From: Nocardioides jensenii JCM 1364 = NBRC 14755
Lineage (GTDB): Bacteria > Actinomycetota > Actinomycetes > Propionibacteriales > Nocardioidaceae
Assembly (NCBI RefSeq): GCF_001552535.1
Contig: NZ_BCRJ01000054.1
Span: 21,022-85,021, forward strand
DNA length: 64,000 nucleotides
Direction: 5' to 3'
The notes beneath the pieces were generated by a model. The model did no database searches. It worked only from the letters and a program-made list of their open reading frames with translations, and had not been told where the DNA came from. This document shows positions 1 to 7,944 of the stretch, piece after piece. Numbering within the stretch: position 1 is the stretch's first letter; every line of letters starts with the position of its first letter. A program made the position numbers and the translations under genes.

Positions 1-345
1 GTCACCCTGGTGGGTGCCTCCATGGGCGGCAGTCTGGTCGCCGGAGCAGGCCAGGAGGCGGGGGCCGACGGCATCGTCGACGTGTCCGGACCGGTCGAGT
101 GGGCCGACGTGCCGTCCGTGACCCGGGCCGCGCGCACGATCACGGTGCCGTTCCTTGCGATCGCGGCGACGGACGACTCCAGCACCAGTGCGACCGAGCT
201 GCGCCGGGCGGTGAAGCTGTCACCGGCTCGACGCAAGAAGTTCGTCGAGGCGCCCGTCGGGCACGGTTACGAGACGCTCCTCGACGCCGACGAGGAACCG
301 ACGCCGATCGGTCATCAGGTGCTGGCCTGGATCACGGCCTCCTGA
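1..345 (+). CDS. alpha/beta hydrolase, C-terminal part (truncated by window edge)
   Basis: The reading frame is open from base 1, so only the last 114 residues are seen and the true start lies outside the window. The segment begins with the nucleophile elbow GASMGG (G-x-S-x-G). An Asp in the AATDDSS stretch sits where the acid residue is expected, and VGHGYE near the end supplies a likely catalytic His. Together these complete a Ser-Asp-His triad of the alpha/beta-hydrolase fold. The substrate cannot be deduced. Its last 14 bases overlap the convergent SRPBCC gene. Fold assignment is fairly safe; enzymatic role is unknown. Confidence 0.7.
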   Translation, partial: VTLVGASMGGSLVAGAGQEAGADGIVDVSGPVEWADVPSVTRAARTITVPFLAIAATDDSSTSATELRRAVKLSPARRKKFVEAPVGHGYETLLDADEEPTPIGHQVLAWITAS

Positions 346-760
346 GCGAGGCCACGGCCGAGCGCATCATCCGCTCGTGGTTCCACACCAGCACCGGCCG
401 TACGACGACCGCGGCCAGACCGAGCAGTCGCCCGGCGACCTCGACCTCCTGCTCGAACGTGAGGCGCGTCGTCGCGGGGTCGAGCTCGTCGAGACGCCAG
501 CGCACCCAGCCGGTCAGATCTCCGTCGATGCTGGTCTCGAGCAGGTCGTTGCGGCGATGGACGGCATGCAGGCGCAGGTCGAGGTCGTAGGGCAGCCGCG
601 AGCGCACCACGACCCAGGCATCATCGGGGCCGAGACTGGCCACTGCGCGAACCTCCGGCCACCAGTCGGGGTAGTGCTCGAGGTCGACCAGCCGGTCGCG
701 CAGCACCCGACTCTGGCGGCCGATCAGCCACTCGCCGCTGAACCTGAACCGCCGGCTCAC
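332..760 (-). CDS. SRPBCC family protein (polyketide cyclase/COQ10-like)
   Basis: A 142-residue single-domain protein that looks like a START/SRPBCC lipid-binding fold. It has the N-terminal strand ending in FSGEWLIG, a helix with the common DLEHYPDWWPEV pattern, then alternating strands and a long C-terminal helix (VWNHERMMRSAVASLRR). Family members bind hydrophobic ligands or act as cyclases, dehydrases or ATPase co-chaperones; nothing here fixes the ligand. The start ATG overlaps the stop of the upstream HEAT-repeat gene by 4 bases, so the two are probably translationally coupled. Its 3' end overlaps the convergent hydrolase gene by 14 bases. Confidence 0.7.
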   Translation of the reverse strand: MSRRFRFSGEWLIGRQSRVLRDRLVDLEHYPDWWPEVRAVASLGPDDAWVVVRSRLPYDLDLRLHAVHRRNDLLETSIDGDLTGWVRWRLDELDPATTRLTFEQEVEVAGRLLGLAAVVVRPVLVWNHERMMRSAVASLRRP

Positions 761-1302
761 GGGTCCACCAGGTCGAGTCGGATCGCCATCCGGTCCAGCG
801 CCCGCACCGCGGCTCGTCGTACGGCGTGGTCGGGGTCCTCCTCGGCACGGCGTACGGCCTCGACATGCTCGGTGTCCCCCGCCAGACCCAGGAACCTGAC
901 GGCCTGCGCGCGCACCCGCGACAGATCGTGGTGCGCGAGCGAGACCGCGGCGTCACCGGCCTGCGGGAGCTCACGACGACTCGAGACCTTCAGGCACATC
1001 TCGGCCACCCGCCACGAGCCGTCACTCAGCCCGGCGATCACCGCCGGAGCCGCACGGTCCTCCCAGACGTGGAGCAACGCGCGCGCGGCCCACACCCGCG
1101 GCCAGTGGTCGGCCCACCCCTCATGTGTGTGCTCCGCGCCATGGCCGGTGAGGTAGACGATCTCCTGCTGGTGGAGCGCCGGATCGGCGCCCCCGAGGAG
1201 GTCGCACGCCAGCGTCACGGTCTCCGTGACGCCGAGGTGGCCGGCCAGCTCGTCGATCAGCACCGCGACCGGCGCGTCGATGTCCAATGGGTCGGGGATC
1301 AC
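757..1302 (-). CDS. HEAT-repeat domain protein
   Basis: About 181 residues, mostly paired helices. The C-terminal half (SRVRAQAVRFLGLAGD, then DPDHAVRRAAVRALDRM) matches HEAT/PBS-lyase-type repeats used for protein-protein contact. The N-terminal half resembles a small helical domain with HTHEGWADHWPRVWAARALL. The open frame extends to 1641 but that part lies antisense to the crotonase gene, so I place the start at GTG 1302, the first start codon outside it; a GGAG lies only 2 nt upstream, so this start is uncertain and a TTG at 1287 is possible. It is the first gene of a two-gene minus-strand operon with the SRPBCC protein. Function unknown. Confidence 0.6.
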   Translation of the reverse strand: MIPDPLDIDAPVAVLIDELAGHLGVTETVTLACDLLGGADPALHQQEIVYLTGHGAEHTHEGWADHWPRVWAARALLHVWEDRAAPAVIAGLSDGSWRVAEMCLKVSSRRELPQAGDAAVSLAHHDLSRVRAQAVRFLGLAGDTEHVEAVRRAEEDPDHAVRRAAVRALDRMAIRLDLVDP

Positions 1303-1347
1303 GTCTCCATCATGACCATGACGCCCCAAGAGCGGCTCAGACCCGTC

Positions 1348-1353
1348 TAGCCT
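1348..1353 (+). promoter_or_regulatory. -10-like element of crotonase gene (leaderless)
   Basis: TAGCCT fits TAnnnT and ends 7 nt before ATG 1361, with no Shine-Dalgarno between. This suggests transcription starts at or next to the start codon. Confidence 0.45.
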
Positions 1354-1360
1354 TGGGGGC

Positions 1361-2173
1361 ATGCCTGACTCCGCGACCGACTTGGTGACCTGCTCCGTCT
1401 CCGACGGCATCGCCCACGTGCGACTCAATCGTGCCGACAAGCTGAACGCGCTCACACTGCAGACCCTCGACGAGCTGATCGGGACCGCCCGCGAGCTGCG
1501 CCGTGACCGCACCCTGCGCGCGGTGGTCATCTCCGGGCACGGCGACTCGTTCTGCGCCGGGCTCGACTTCGCCTCCGTGCTGAAGAAGCCGACCGGCATC
1601 CTCCGCGCCTTCGTGCCGAACCCGTTCCTGGGCACGAACAAGTTCCAGGAGGCCTGCTGGGCCTGGCGTCGCCTGCCGGTTCCGGTGATCGCCGCGGTGC
1701 ACGGGCACTGCTACGGCGGCGGCATCCAGATCGCCCTGGCCGCCGACTTCCGGTTCGCCACCCCTGACTCGCAGTGGTCGGTGCTCGAGGGCCGTTGGGG
1801 CCTGATCCCCGACATGTCCGGGGTGCGTTCGCTCTCGGAGCTCGTGGGTGTCGACACCGCCAAGCGCCTGACCATGACCGCCCAGACGGTCAACGGCAAG
1901 GAGGCACACGACCTCGGCCTGGTCACCGAGCTGGCCGCCGACCCGGTGACCGCGGCCGAGGACTTCGCCCGCGAGCTGGCCGGCAAGTCCCCCGACGCGC
2001 TGGCTGCGGCGAAGCGCCTGTTCAACCGGTCCGCCACCGACAGCGCTCGGCGCACCTTCGCCCGGGAACGGGCCGAGCAGATCTTCCTGCTGGCCACCTC
2101 CAACACCGCCAAGGCCCGCAAGGCCGCGTTCAAGAAGGTGGCGCCGGTCTTCGGTCCCCGCGCGCGCCGTTGA
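1361..2173 (+). CDS. enoyl-CoA hydratase/isomerase family protein (crotonase)
   Basis: A 270-residue cytosolic protein with the crotonase fold, expected to act on an acyl-CoA thioester. CoA-binding and oxyanion-hole segments are visible: FCAGLDFASVL near residue 65 and GHCYGGGIQIALAADFRFA near residue 115. At the position of the first hydratase glutamate the sequence reads GGGIQ rather than GGGCE. The second acidic position is retained in VLEGRWGLIPDMSG. A classical hydratase is therefore not certain; an isomerase or another crotonase activity is possible. The start is ATG 1361 with a -10-like hexamer 7 nt upstream and no ribosome binding site. Confidence 0.85.
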   Translation: MPDSATDLVTCSVSDGIAHVRLNRADKLNALTLQTLDELIGTARELRRDRTLRAVVISGHGDSFCAGLDFASVLKKPTGILRAFVPNPFLGTNKFQEACWAWRRLPVPVIAAVHGHCYGGGIQIALAADFRFATPDSQWSVLEGRWGLIPDMSGVRSLSELVGVDTAKRLTMTAQTVNGKEAHDLGLVTELAADPVTAAEDFARELAGKSPDALAAAKRLFNRSATDSARRTFARERAEQIFLLATSNTAKARKAAFKKVAPVFGPRARR

Positions 2174-2213
2174 GCTGCGGTCGCGTCTGAGCAGGCCCGG
2201 CCGACCGATGGCC

Positions 2214-2219
2214 TAACCT
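2214..2219 (+). promoter_or_regulatory. -10-like element of phosphohexomutase gene (leaderless)
   Basis: TAACCT lies exactly 7 nt before ATG 2227, and no Shine-Dalgarno is present. Confidence 0.45.
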
Positions 2220-2226
2220 CGCTCCC

Positions 2227-3909
2227 ATGAGCGAACAGCTGCTGGAGCAGGCCCGCGCATGGGCCGCCGAGGATCCCGACGCCGTCACCCGTGCCGAGCT
2301 GGAGCAGGTGATCTCGGCCGTCGGGTCCGGTGACACCTCGGCCGCGGCCGACCTCGCCGATCGCTTCTCCGGAACCCTCGAGTTCGGAACCGCCGGCCTG
2401 CGCGGTGCCCTCGGTGCCGGGCCGAACCGGATGAACCGGATCGTGGTGATCCGGGCCGCAGCCGGGCTGGCGGCGTACCTCAAGGCCAACGTCGTCGGAG
2501 CCGACGACGCCGTGGTGATCGGGTACGACGCCCGCCACAACTCCGACGTCTTCGCACGCGACACGGCCGAGGTGATGACGGGCGCGGGCCTGCGCGCGCT
2601 GCTGCTGCCCGGCCAGCTGCCCACTCCCCTGCTGGCCTTCGCGATCCGCAAGCTGGGCTGTGTCGCCGGCGTCATGGTGACCGCCAGCCACAACCCACCC
2701 CAGGACAACGGCTACAAGGTCTACCTCGGCGACGGCAGCCAGATCGTGCCCCCCGCGGACGTCGAGATCGCCGAGCGCATTGCCGCCGTCGGCGCACTGA
2801 CCGACGTCCCCCGGGGCGCCCCGGGTGAGCAACTGGACGACACGATCGTGCGCGACTACCTGGCGTCCGTGGGTCACGTGATCGACCCCGGTCCAGACCC
2901 GCGCCGGGCAGACCTGAGGCTCGTCTACACCCCGCTCCACGGCGTCGGCAACAGTTCGGTGCTCTCGGTGCTGCGCGCGGCCGGGTTCACCGCACCCTCC
3001 GTGGTCAGCGAGCAGCAGGAGCCCGACCCCGAGTTCTCCACCGTTGCCTTCCCGAACCCCGAGGAACCCGGCGCCATGGACCTCGCCATGGACCTCGGCA
3101 CCGAGGTCGATGCCGATCTGGTGGTCGCCAACGACCCCGACGCCGACCGCTGTGCGGCCGCCGTGCCAGGACCCCACGGCTGGCGGATGCTGCGCGGTGA
3201 CGAGGTCGGCGCCCTGCTCGGCGACCACCTGCTGGGTTCGGGCAAGCAGGGCGTGTATGCCTGCTCGATCGTGTCGTCCTCGCTGCTCGGCAAGCTCGCC
3301 GCGGCCGCCGGCCAGGAGTACGCCGAGACCCTGACCGGCTTCAAGTGGATCGGGCGGCTGGAGGGTCTCGCGTTCGGCTACGAGGAGGCGCTGGGCTACT
3401 GCGTCGACCCGGCACAGGTGAAGGACAAGGACGGCGTCTCCGCACTGCTGCTGCTCTGCGAGATCGCGGCGCGGGCCAAGGCCGAGGGACGCACCCTGAC
3501 CGATCTGCTCGACGACATCGCGGTGCGACACGGGCTGCACGCCACCGACCAGCTGTCGGCCCGGGTCTCCGACCTCGCCGAGATCGGCGTCGCGATGGAA
3601 CGGCTGCGCAGCAACCCCCCGACCTCGCTCGGCGATCTGGCCGTCGAGTCGTACGACGACCTCAGCCTGGGCTCGGCAGCGTTGTCGCCGACTGACGGGC
3701 TGCGCTACCACCTGGCCGACGGTGCCCGGGTGATCGTCCGGCCGAGCGGCACCGAGCCGAAGATCAAGTGCTACCTCGAGGTCGTCGTACCCGTCGAGTC
3801 CGCGGACAGCCCTGAGGCTGTCAGAGACGCCGTGGACGCCGCACGCATCGTCGCCTCGGGCCGCCTGGGCGCGCTCCGCAACGGCATCAAGGAAGCCGCC
3901 GGCATCTGA
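2227..3909 (+). CDS. phospho-sugar mutase (alpha-D-phosphohexomutase; PmmB/PgcA type)
   Basis: A 560-residue enzyme moving phosphate between C1 and C6 of hexoses or C1 and C5 of pentoses, via a phosphoserine. All four domains are marked: catalytic loop TASHNPPQDNGYKVY near residue 155, metal loop DPDADRC near residue 303, sugar-specificity loop GYEEALGYCVD near residue 382, and phosphate-binding loop RPSGTEPKIKCYLE near residue 504. The length fits the long PgcA/PmmB subgroup. The neighbourhood of add, deoA, cdd and deoC resembles the mycobacterial pmmB-add-deoA-cdd order. A role interconverting pentose phosphates from nucleosides is therefore plausible, but mannose or glucose phosphate are equally possible substrates. 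Confidence 0.88.
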   Translation: MSEQLLEQARAWAAEDPDAVTRAELEQVISAVGSGDTSAAADLADRFSGTLEFGTAGLRGALGAGPNRMNRIVVIRAAAGLAAYLKANVVGADDAVVIGYDARHNSDVFARDTAEVMTGAGLRALLLPGQLPTPLLAFAIRKLGCVAGVMVTASHNPPQDNGYKVYLGDGSQIVPPADVEIAERIAAVGALTDVPRGAPGEQLDDTIVRDYLASVGHVIDPGPDPRRADLRLVYTPLHGVGNSSVLSVLRAAGFTAPSVVSEQQEPDPEFSTVAFPNPEEPGAMDLAMDLGTEVDADLVVANDPDADRCAAAVPGPHGWRMLRGDEVGALLGDHLLGSGKQGVYACSIVSSSLLGKLAAAAGQEYAETLTGFKWIGRLEGLAFGYEEALGYCVDPAQVKDKDGVSALLLLCEIAARAKAEGRTLTDLLDDIAVRHGLHATDQLSARVSDLAEIGVAMERLRSNPPTSLGDLAVESYDDLSLGSAALSPTDGLRYHLADGARVIVRPSGTEPKIKCYLEVVVPVESADSPEAVRDAVDAARIVASGRLGALRNGIKEAAGI

Positions 3910-3941
3910 CCACACCGCGCCTGGACTGGCGCGCGATGTGG
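3910..3941. terminator. hairpin between convergent genes
   Basis: Arms CCACA-C-CGCGCC and GGCGCG-CGA-TGTGG pair around a TGGACT loop with a small internal loop. It starts right after the phosphohexomutase stop and faces the convergent PH-domain gene, so it may end both transcripts. There is no U-tract. Confidence 0.4.
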
Positions 3942-3958
3942 TGTCACCGGGTGACACC
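3940..3958. repeat. perfect 9-bp inverted repeat
   Basis: GGTGTCACC and GGTGACACC are exact reverse complements separated by one G. The one-base centre makes it more like a protein-binding dyad or a cruciform than an RNA hairpin. It lies between two convergent genes, where an operator would be unusual. Confidence 0.5.
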
Positions 3959-3990
3959 GATCAACGCGCTGGTGAGCTGCGGGGTGCCCC

Positions 3991-4542
3991 TCACACCACG
4001 AGGAGGACGATCGAGGCCAGGGCGAGCACGGCGACCAGCCCGATCTCCGGCCAGGCCAGCCGCCGGACGACGCGTCCCTCGGGCAGCCTCTTCGCGGAGG
4101 CGTCCTCGGCCAGCTGGTTGATCTGCTGCTCCACCAGGTCGGTGTAGTCCTTGATCGGGTCAGGCGTGATCCTGCCCCCGTCGCGGTTGGCCACCTGGCG
4201 GCGAGAACGGGTCAACACCGAGGAATGGTAGGTGCGGCCGGTGGTGGTCACGGCCATGAACTGACGGATCGTGACCTTCTTGACGTTCGCCAAAGGGATC
4301 ACGACGTCGCTGAACGTCTGCCGGAGCACCAGGTCGTCACCACGATGAATCAGCGAGGGCCGCAGCATGACGGCCCAGATCAGCGACATCACGAGGGCGA
4401 TGACAACCACCGCAGTCACGTCGCCGGAGCTCACCCCGTCGATGAACAGAACAACGATCACGACGGCAGCGATGGCCATCGTGAACCAGCCCGTGCCGCG
4501 CCCGTTGTTCGCCTCGAACTTCCGGGTTGGCGCTTCGCCCAT
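3991..4542 (-). CDS. PH-domain membrane protein
   Basis: About 183 residues. Two adjacent hydrophobic segments (around residues 22-60) are followed by a bacterial PH-like segment (LRPSLIHRGDDLVLRQTFSDVVIPL, residues about 60-85, and the KVTIRQFMAVTT strand). A charged helix precedes a final transmembrane segment at the C-terminus (IGLVAVLALASIVLLVV). I chose ATG 4542 because GGAGAG sits 4 nt upstream. A GTG at 4572, 7 nt from a -10-like TAGGGT, would add 10 residues. It is divergent from deoC and shares its promoter region. Function unknown. Confidence 0.65.
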   Translation of the reverse strand: MGEAPTRKFEANNGRGTGWFTMAIAAVVIVVLFIDGVSSGDVTAVVVIALVMSLIWAVMLRPSLIHRGDDLVLRQTFSDVVIPLANVKKVTIRQFMAVTTTGRTYHSSVLTRSRRQVANRDGGRITPDPIKDYTDLVEQQINQLAEDASAKRLPEGRVVRRLAWPEIGLVAVLALASIVLLVV

Positions 4543-4579
4543 CGAACTCTCCAAGTGATTGCCGACTCCCACCGGAACA

Positions 4580-4589
4580 ACCCTATGCT
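4580..4589. promoter_or_regulatory. overlapping divergent -10 elements (deoC / PH-domain gene)
   Basis: ACCCTATGCT contains TATGCT on the plus strand, ending 6 nt before the deoC GTG. Read on the minus strand it contains TAGGGT, directed at the PH-domain gene. The two hexamers share two base pairs, so polymerase cannot occupy both at once. A TTGCCG 19 nt upstream of TATGCT is a weak -35 candidate. Confidence 0.5.
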
Positions 4590-4595
4590 GGGCAC

Positions 4596-5576
4596 GTGAC
4601 GACCACTCCCACCACCACTGCCTCAGCGTCGAGTGCAGCCGGGAACAGCTTCTCCGATGTCACCTCGTCGGAGAGTGCGCTGCGACGGTTCCTGCACGGT
4701 CTGCCCGGAGTCGACCAGGTTGGCGCCGAAGCCCGTGCCACCGCCCTCGGCACCCGCTCGATCAAGACCACGGCCAAGGACTACGCGATCGACCTCGCCA
4801 TCCGGATGGTCGACCTGACCACCCTCGAGGGGCAGGACACCCACGGCAAGGTCCGCGCGCTGGCCAACAAGGCCATGCGCCCCGACCCGGCCGACCCGAC
4901 CTGCCCGGCCACGGCAGCAGTGTGCGTCTACCCCGACATGGTCGGCATCGCCAAGGAGACGCTCGGCACCAGCGGCGTGAACGTGGCCGCCGTGGCCACC
5001 GCGTTCCCGAGCGGGCGCGCCGCCCTCGACATCAAGCTGGCCGACACCCGTGACGCCGTCGAGGCCGGCGCCGACGAGATCGACATGGTCATCGACCGTG
5101 GCGCCTTCCTCTCCGGCCGCTACCTCGAGGTGTACGACGAGATCGTGGCCGTCAAGGAAGCCTGCGGCCCGGCCCACCTCAAGGTGATCTTCGAGACCGG
5201 AGAGCTGCAGACCTACGACAACGTACGACGCGCGTCGTGGCTGGCGATGATGGCCGGGGGCCACTTCATCAAGACCTCCACCGGCAAGGTGCAGCCCGCC
5301 GCCACCCTCCCGGTCACGATGATCATGCTCGAGGCGGTGCGTGACTTCCGCGAGGCCACCGGTCAGATGATCGGCGTGAAGCCGGCCGGCGGCATCCGCA
5401 CCAGCAAGGACGCGATCAAGTACCTCGTGATGGTCAACGAGGTCGCCGGACCCGACTGGCTGGATCCGGACTGGTTCCGCTTCGGCGCCTCCACGCTGCT
5501 CAACGACCTGCTGATGCAGCGCACCAAGATGACCACCGGTCGCTACTCCGGCCCCGACTACTTCACGCTGGACTGA
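4596..5576 (+). CDS. deoC: deoxyribose-phosphate aldolase
   Basis: A 326-residue class I aldolase cleaving 2-deoxyribose-5-phosphate to acetaldehyde and glyceraldehyde-3-phosphate, the last step of deoxynucleoside breakdown. The Schiff-base lysine lies in FIKTSTGK (Lys226). A second active-site lysine is in VKPAGGIRT (Lys262). An N-terminal extension of about 45 residues rich in Thr/Ser makes it longer than the E. coli enzyme but typical of actinobacterial ones. The start is GTG 4596, 6 nt after a TATGCT hexamer; the frame is open further upstream, but that stretch overlaps the divergent gene. Two aldehyde dehydrogenase-family genes follow at 7 nt and a 1-nt overlap, forming one operon. Confidence 0.93.
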   Translation: MTTTPTTTASASSAAGNSFSDVTSSESALRRFLHGLPGVDQVGAEARATALGTRSIKTTAKDYAIDLAIRMVDLTTLEGQDTHGKVRALANKAMRPDPADPTCPATAAVCVYPDMVGIAKETLGTSGVNVAAVATAFPSGRAALDIKLADTRDAVEAGADEIDMVIDRGAFLSGRYLEVYDEIVAVKEACGPAHLKVIFETGELQTYDNVRRASWLAMMAGGHFIKTSTGKVQPAATLPVTMIMLEAVRDFREATGQMIGVKPAGGIRTSKDAIKYLVMVNEVAGPDWLDPDWFRFGASTLLNDLLMQRTKMTTGRYSGPDYFTLD

Positions 5577-5583
5577 GGCAGAC

Positions 5584-7056
5584 ATGGCAAAGCAGAAGGT
5601 CTCGACAGGCTCGACCACCGCGAAGCCCGTCTTCGACTACGCGCCGGCCCCCGAGTCGCGTGCGATCGTTGACATCAAGCCGTCCTACGGTCTGTTCATC
5701 AACGGCGAGTTCGTCGACGGCGGCGGCACCAGCTTCAAGACGATCAACCCGGCCACCGAGGAGGTGCTCGCCGAGATCGCCGAGGCCAGTGAGGCCGACA
5801 TCGACACCGCGGTCAAGGCCGCCCGTCGCGCGCACTCACGCGTGTGGGGTCGGATGCCCGGCAAGGAACGCGCGAAGTACCTCTACCGCATTGCCCGCAT
5901 CATGCAGGAGCGTGGCCGCGAGATCGCCGTACTCGAGTCGATCGACAACGGCAAGCCGATCAAGGAGTCCCGCGACGTCGACGTCCCCGTCGCCGCGGCG
6001 CACTTCTTCTACTACGCCGGCTGGGCCGACAAGCTGGAGTACTCCGGCTACGGCACCCAGAGCCTCGGTGTCGCCGCCCAGGTCATCCCGTGGAACTTCC
6101 CGCTGCTGATGCTGGCCTGGAAGATCGCTCCCGCACTGGCCGCCGGCAACACCGTGGTGCTCAAGCCGGCCGAGACCACGCCGCTGACCGCGCTGCTGTT
6201 CGCCGAGATCTGCCAGCAGGCCGACCTCCCGCCCGGTGTGGTCAACATCGTCACCGGCGCCGGTGACACCGGCCACTTCCTGGTCGGTCATGACGACGTC
6301 GACAAGGTTGCCTTCACCGGCTCCACCGACGTCGGCCGCGCGATCGCCAAGGCCGTGGCCGGCACGAACAAGAAGGTCACCCTCGAGCTCGGCGGCAAGG
6401 CCGCCAACATCGTCTTCGACGACGCACCGATCGACCAGGCCGTCGAGGGCATCGTCAACGGCATCTTCTTCAACCAGGGCCACGTCTGCTGCGCCGGCAG
6501 CCGGCTCCTCGTGCAGGAGAGCATCGCCGAGGAGGTGCTCGAGCGGCTCAAGAGGCGGATGGCCACGCTGCGCGTGGGCGACCCGCTCGACAAGAACACC
6601 GATGTCGGTGCCATCAACAGCGCTGAGCAGCTGGCGCGCATCAAGCAGCTATCCGCGATCGGCGAGGAGGAGGGCGCCGGCCGCTGGTCGCCGCCCTGCG
6701 ACCTGCCCAGCACCGGCTTCTGGTTCCCGCCGACGCTGTTCACCGGTGTCACCCAGGCCCACCGCATCGCCCGCGAGGAGATCTTCGGCCCGGTGCTGTC
6801 CGTGCTGACCTTCCGCACCCCCGCCGAGGCGGTCGAGAAGGCCAACAACACGCCCTACGGCCTCTCCGCCGGCGTGTGGACCGACAAGGGCTCGCGCATC
6901 CTCTGGATGGCCAACCAGCTGCGCGCCGGCGTGGTGTGGGCCAACACGTTCAACAAGTTCGACCCGACCAGCCCGTTCGGTGGCTACAAGGAATCCGGCT
7001 ACGGCCGCGAGGGTGGCCGCCACGGCCTCGAGGGCTACTTGAAGGGAACGAACTGA
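5584..7056 (+). CDS. aldehyde dehydrogenase family protein (catalytically complete)
   Basis: A 490-residue NAD(P)-dependent aldehyde dehydrogenase. The cofactor-domain motifs IPWNFPLLMLAWKIAPAL and FTGSTDVGRAIA are present. The general-base glutamate is in LELGGK (Glu268), and the nucleophile is the first Cys of GHVCCAGSR (Cys302). EEIFGPVLSVL and PFGGYKESGYGREGG complete the family signature. Directly after deoC, it is best read as oxidising the acetaldehyde released from deoxyribose-5-phosphate, but the substrate is inferred from position only. The stop overlaps the next start (TGATG), implying coupled translation with the half-length ALDH-like protein. Confidence 0.9.
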   Translation: MAKQKVSTGSTTAKPVFDYAPAPESRAIVDIKPSYGLFINGEFVDGGGTSFKTINPATEEVLAEIAEASEADIDTAVKAARRAHSRVWGRMPGKERAKYLYRIARIMQERGREIAVLESIDNGKPIKESRDVDVPVAAAHFFYYAGWADKLEYSGYGTQSLGVAAQVIPWNFPLLMLAWKIAPALAAGNTVVLKPAETTPLTALLFAEICQQADLPPGVVNIVTGAGDTGHFLVGHDDVDKVAFTGSTDVGRAIAKAVAGTNKKVTLELGGKAANIVFDDAPIDQAVEGIVNGIFFNQGHVCCAGSRLLVQESIAEEVLERLKRRMATLRVGDPLDKNTDVGAINSAEQLARIKQLSAIGEEEGAGRWSPPCDLPSTGFWFPPTLFTGVTQAHRIAREEIFGPVLSVLTFRTPAEAVEKANNTPYGLSAGVWTDKGSRILWMANQLRAGVVWANTFNKFDPTSPFGGYKESGYGREGGRHGLEGYLKGTN

Positions 7057-7925
7057 TGGCTCGCATCGACGTCCGCAAGACCTACAAGCTCTACATCGGC
7101 GGCGCGTTCCCGCGCTCGGAGTCCGGCTACTCGTACGTCGTGAACGACGCGAAGGGGAAGTTCATGGCCAACGCATCCCTGGCCTCCCGCAAGGACGCCC
7201 GCGACGCGGTCCAGGCCGCCCGCAAGGCGTTTCCGGGCTGGGCCGGGCGTACGGCGTACAACCGGGCGCAGATCGTCTACCGCATCGCCGAGGTGATGGA
7301 GGACCGTCGCCCGCAGTTCGTCGACGCCGTCCAGAAGTCCGAGGGCCGCACCGCCGCGCAGGCCAACAAGGTCGTCGACGAGGCCATCGACCGGCTGGTC
7401 TGGTACGCCGGCTGGGCCGACAAGATCACCCAGGTGGTCGGCGGCGCCAACCCGGTCGCGGGGCCGTTCTTCAACCTCTCCACCCCCGAGCCGACCGGCG
7501 TCGTGGCGGTCTTCGCGCCCCAGGAGTCCAGCCTGCTGGGTCTGGTCAGCGTCGTGGCACCGGCCATCGTGGTCGGCAACACCGTCGTGGTGACCTCGTC
7601 CTACGAGCGTCCCCTGCCGGCGGTGACGTTCGCCGAGGTGCTGGCCACTTCCGACGTACCCGGTGGCGTGATCAACGTGCTCACCGGCTCTGCGGCGACC
7701 ACCGGTCCGTGGCTGGCCTCGCACATGGACGTCAACGCGATCGACCTCACCGGGGTGGCCGGCGACGCCGACCTGGCGAAGTCCCTCGAGGAGGCCTCGG
7801 CCGAGAACCTCAAGCGGGTACGCCGAGCGCCGTCGGCCGAGCCCGACTGGTCACTGGACCCCGGCACCGATCGGATGACCGGCGTTCTCGAGACCAAGAC
7901 CGTCTGGCACCCCATCGGCATCTGA
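7056..7925 (+). CDS. short aldehyde dehydrogenase-like protein lacking the catalytic half
   Basis: 289 residues matching only the N-terminal, cofactor-binding part of the ALDH family. KLYIGGAFPRSESGYSY, the helix DAVQAARKAFPGWAG, VVAVFAPQESSLLGLVSVVAPAI and GGVINVLTGSAATTG are all recognisable. The glutamate motif is replaced by ENLKRVRRA, and there is no GxxCxAxxR cysteine region; the protein simply ends after a short unrelated tail. No frameshift is visible: downstream sequence does not resume ALDH in another frame. It is joined by a 1-nt overlap to the complete ALDH, so it may form a mixed oligomer or bind NAD without catalysis. A catalytic role by itself is unlikely. Confidence 0.8.
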   Translation: MARIDVRKTYKLYIGGAFPRSESGYSYVVNDAKGKFMANASLASRKDARDAVQAARKAFPGWAGRTAYNRAQIVYRIAEVMEDRRPQFVDAVQKSEGRTAAQANKVVDEAIDRLVWYAGWADKITQVVGGANPVAGPFFNLSTPEPTGVVAVFAPQESSLLGLVSVVAPAIVVGNTVVVTSSYERPLPAVTFAEVLATSDVPGGVINVLTGSAATTGPWLASHMDVNAIDLTGVAGDADLAKSLEEASAENLKRVRRAPSAEPDWSLDPGTDRMTGVLETKTVWHPIGI

Positions 7926-7944
7926 GGCTCCCCCACGGGCGAGC

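Noticed and set aside
1711..3957. A 748-codon minus-strand open frame across crotonase and phosphohexomutase genes
   Set aside because: It covers two well-supported genes and shows only low-complexity antisense composition.
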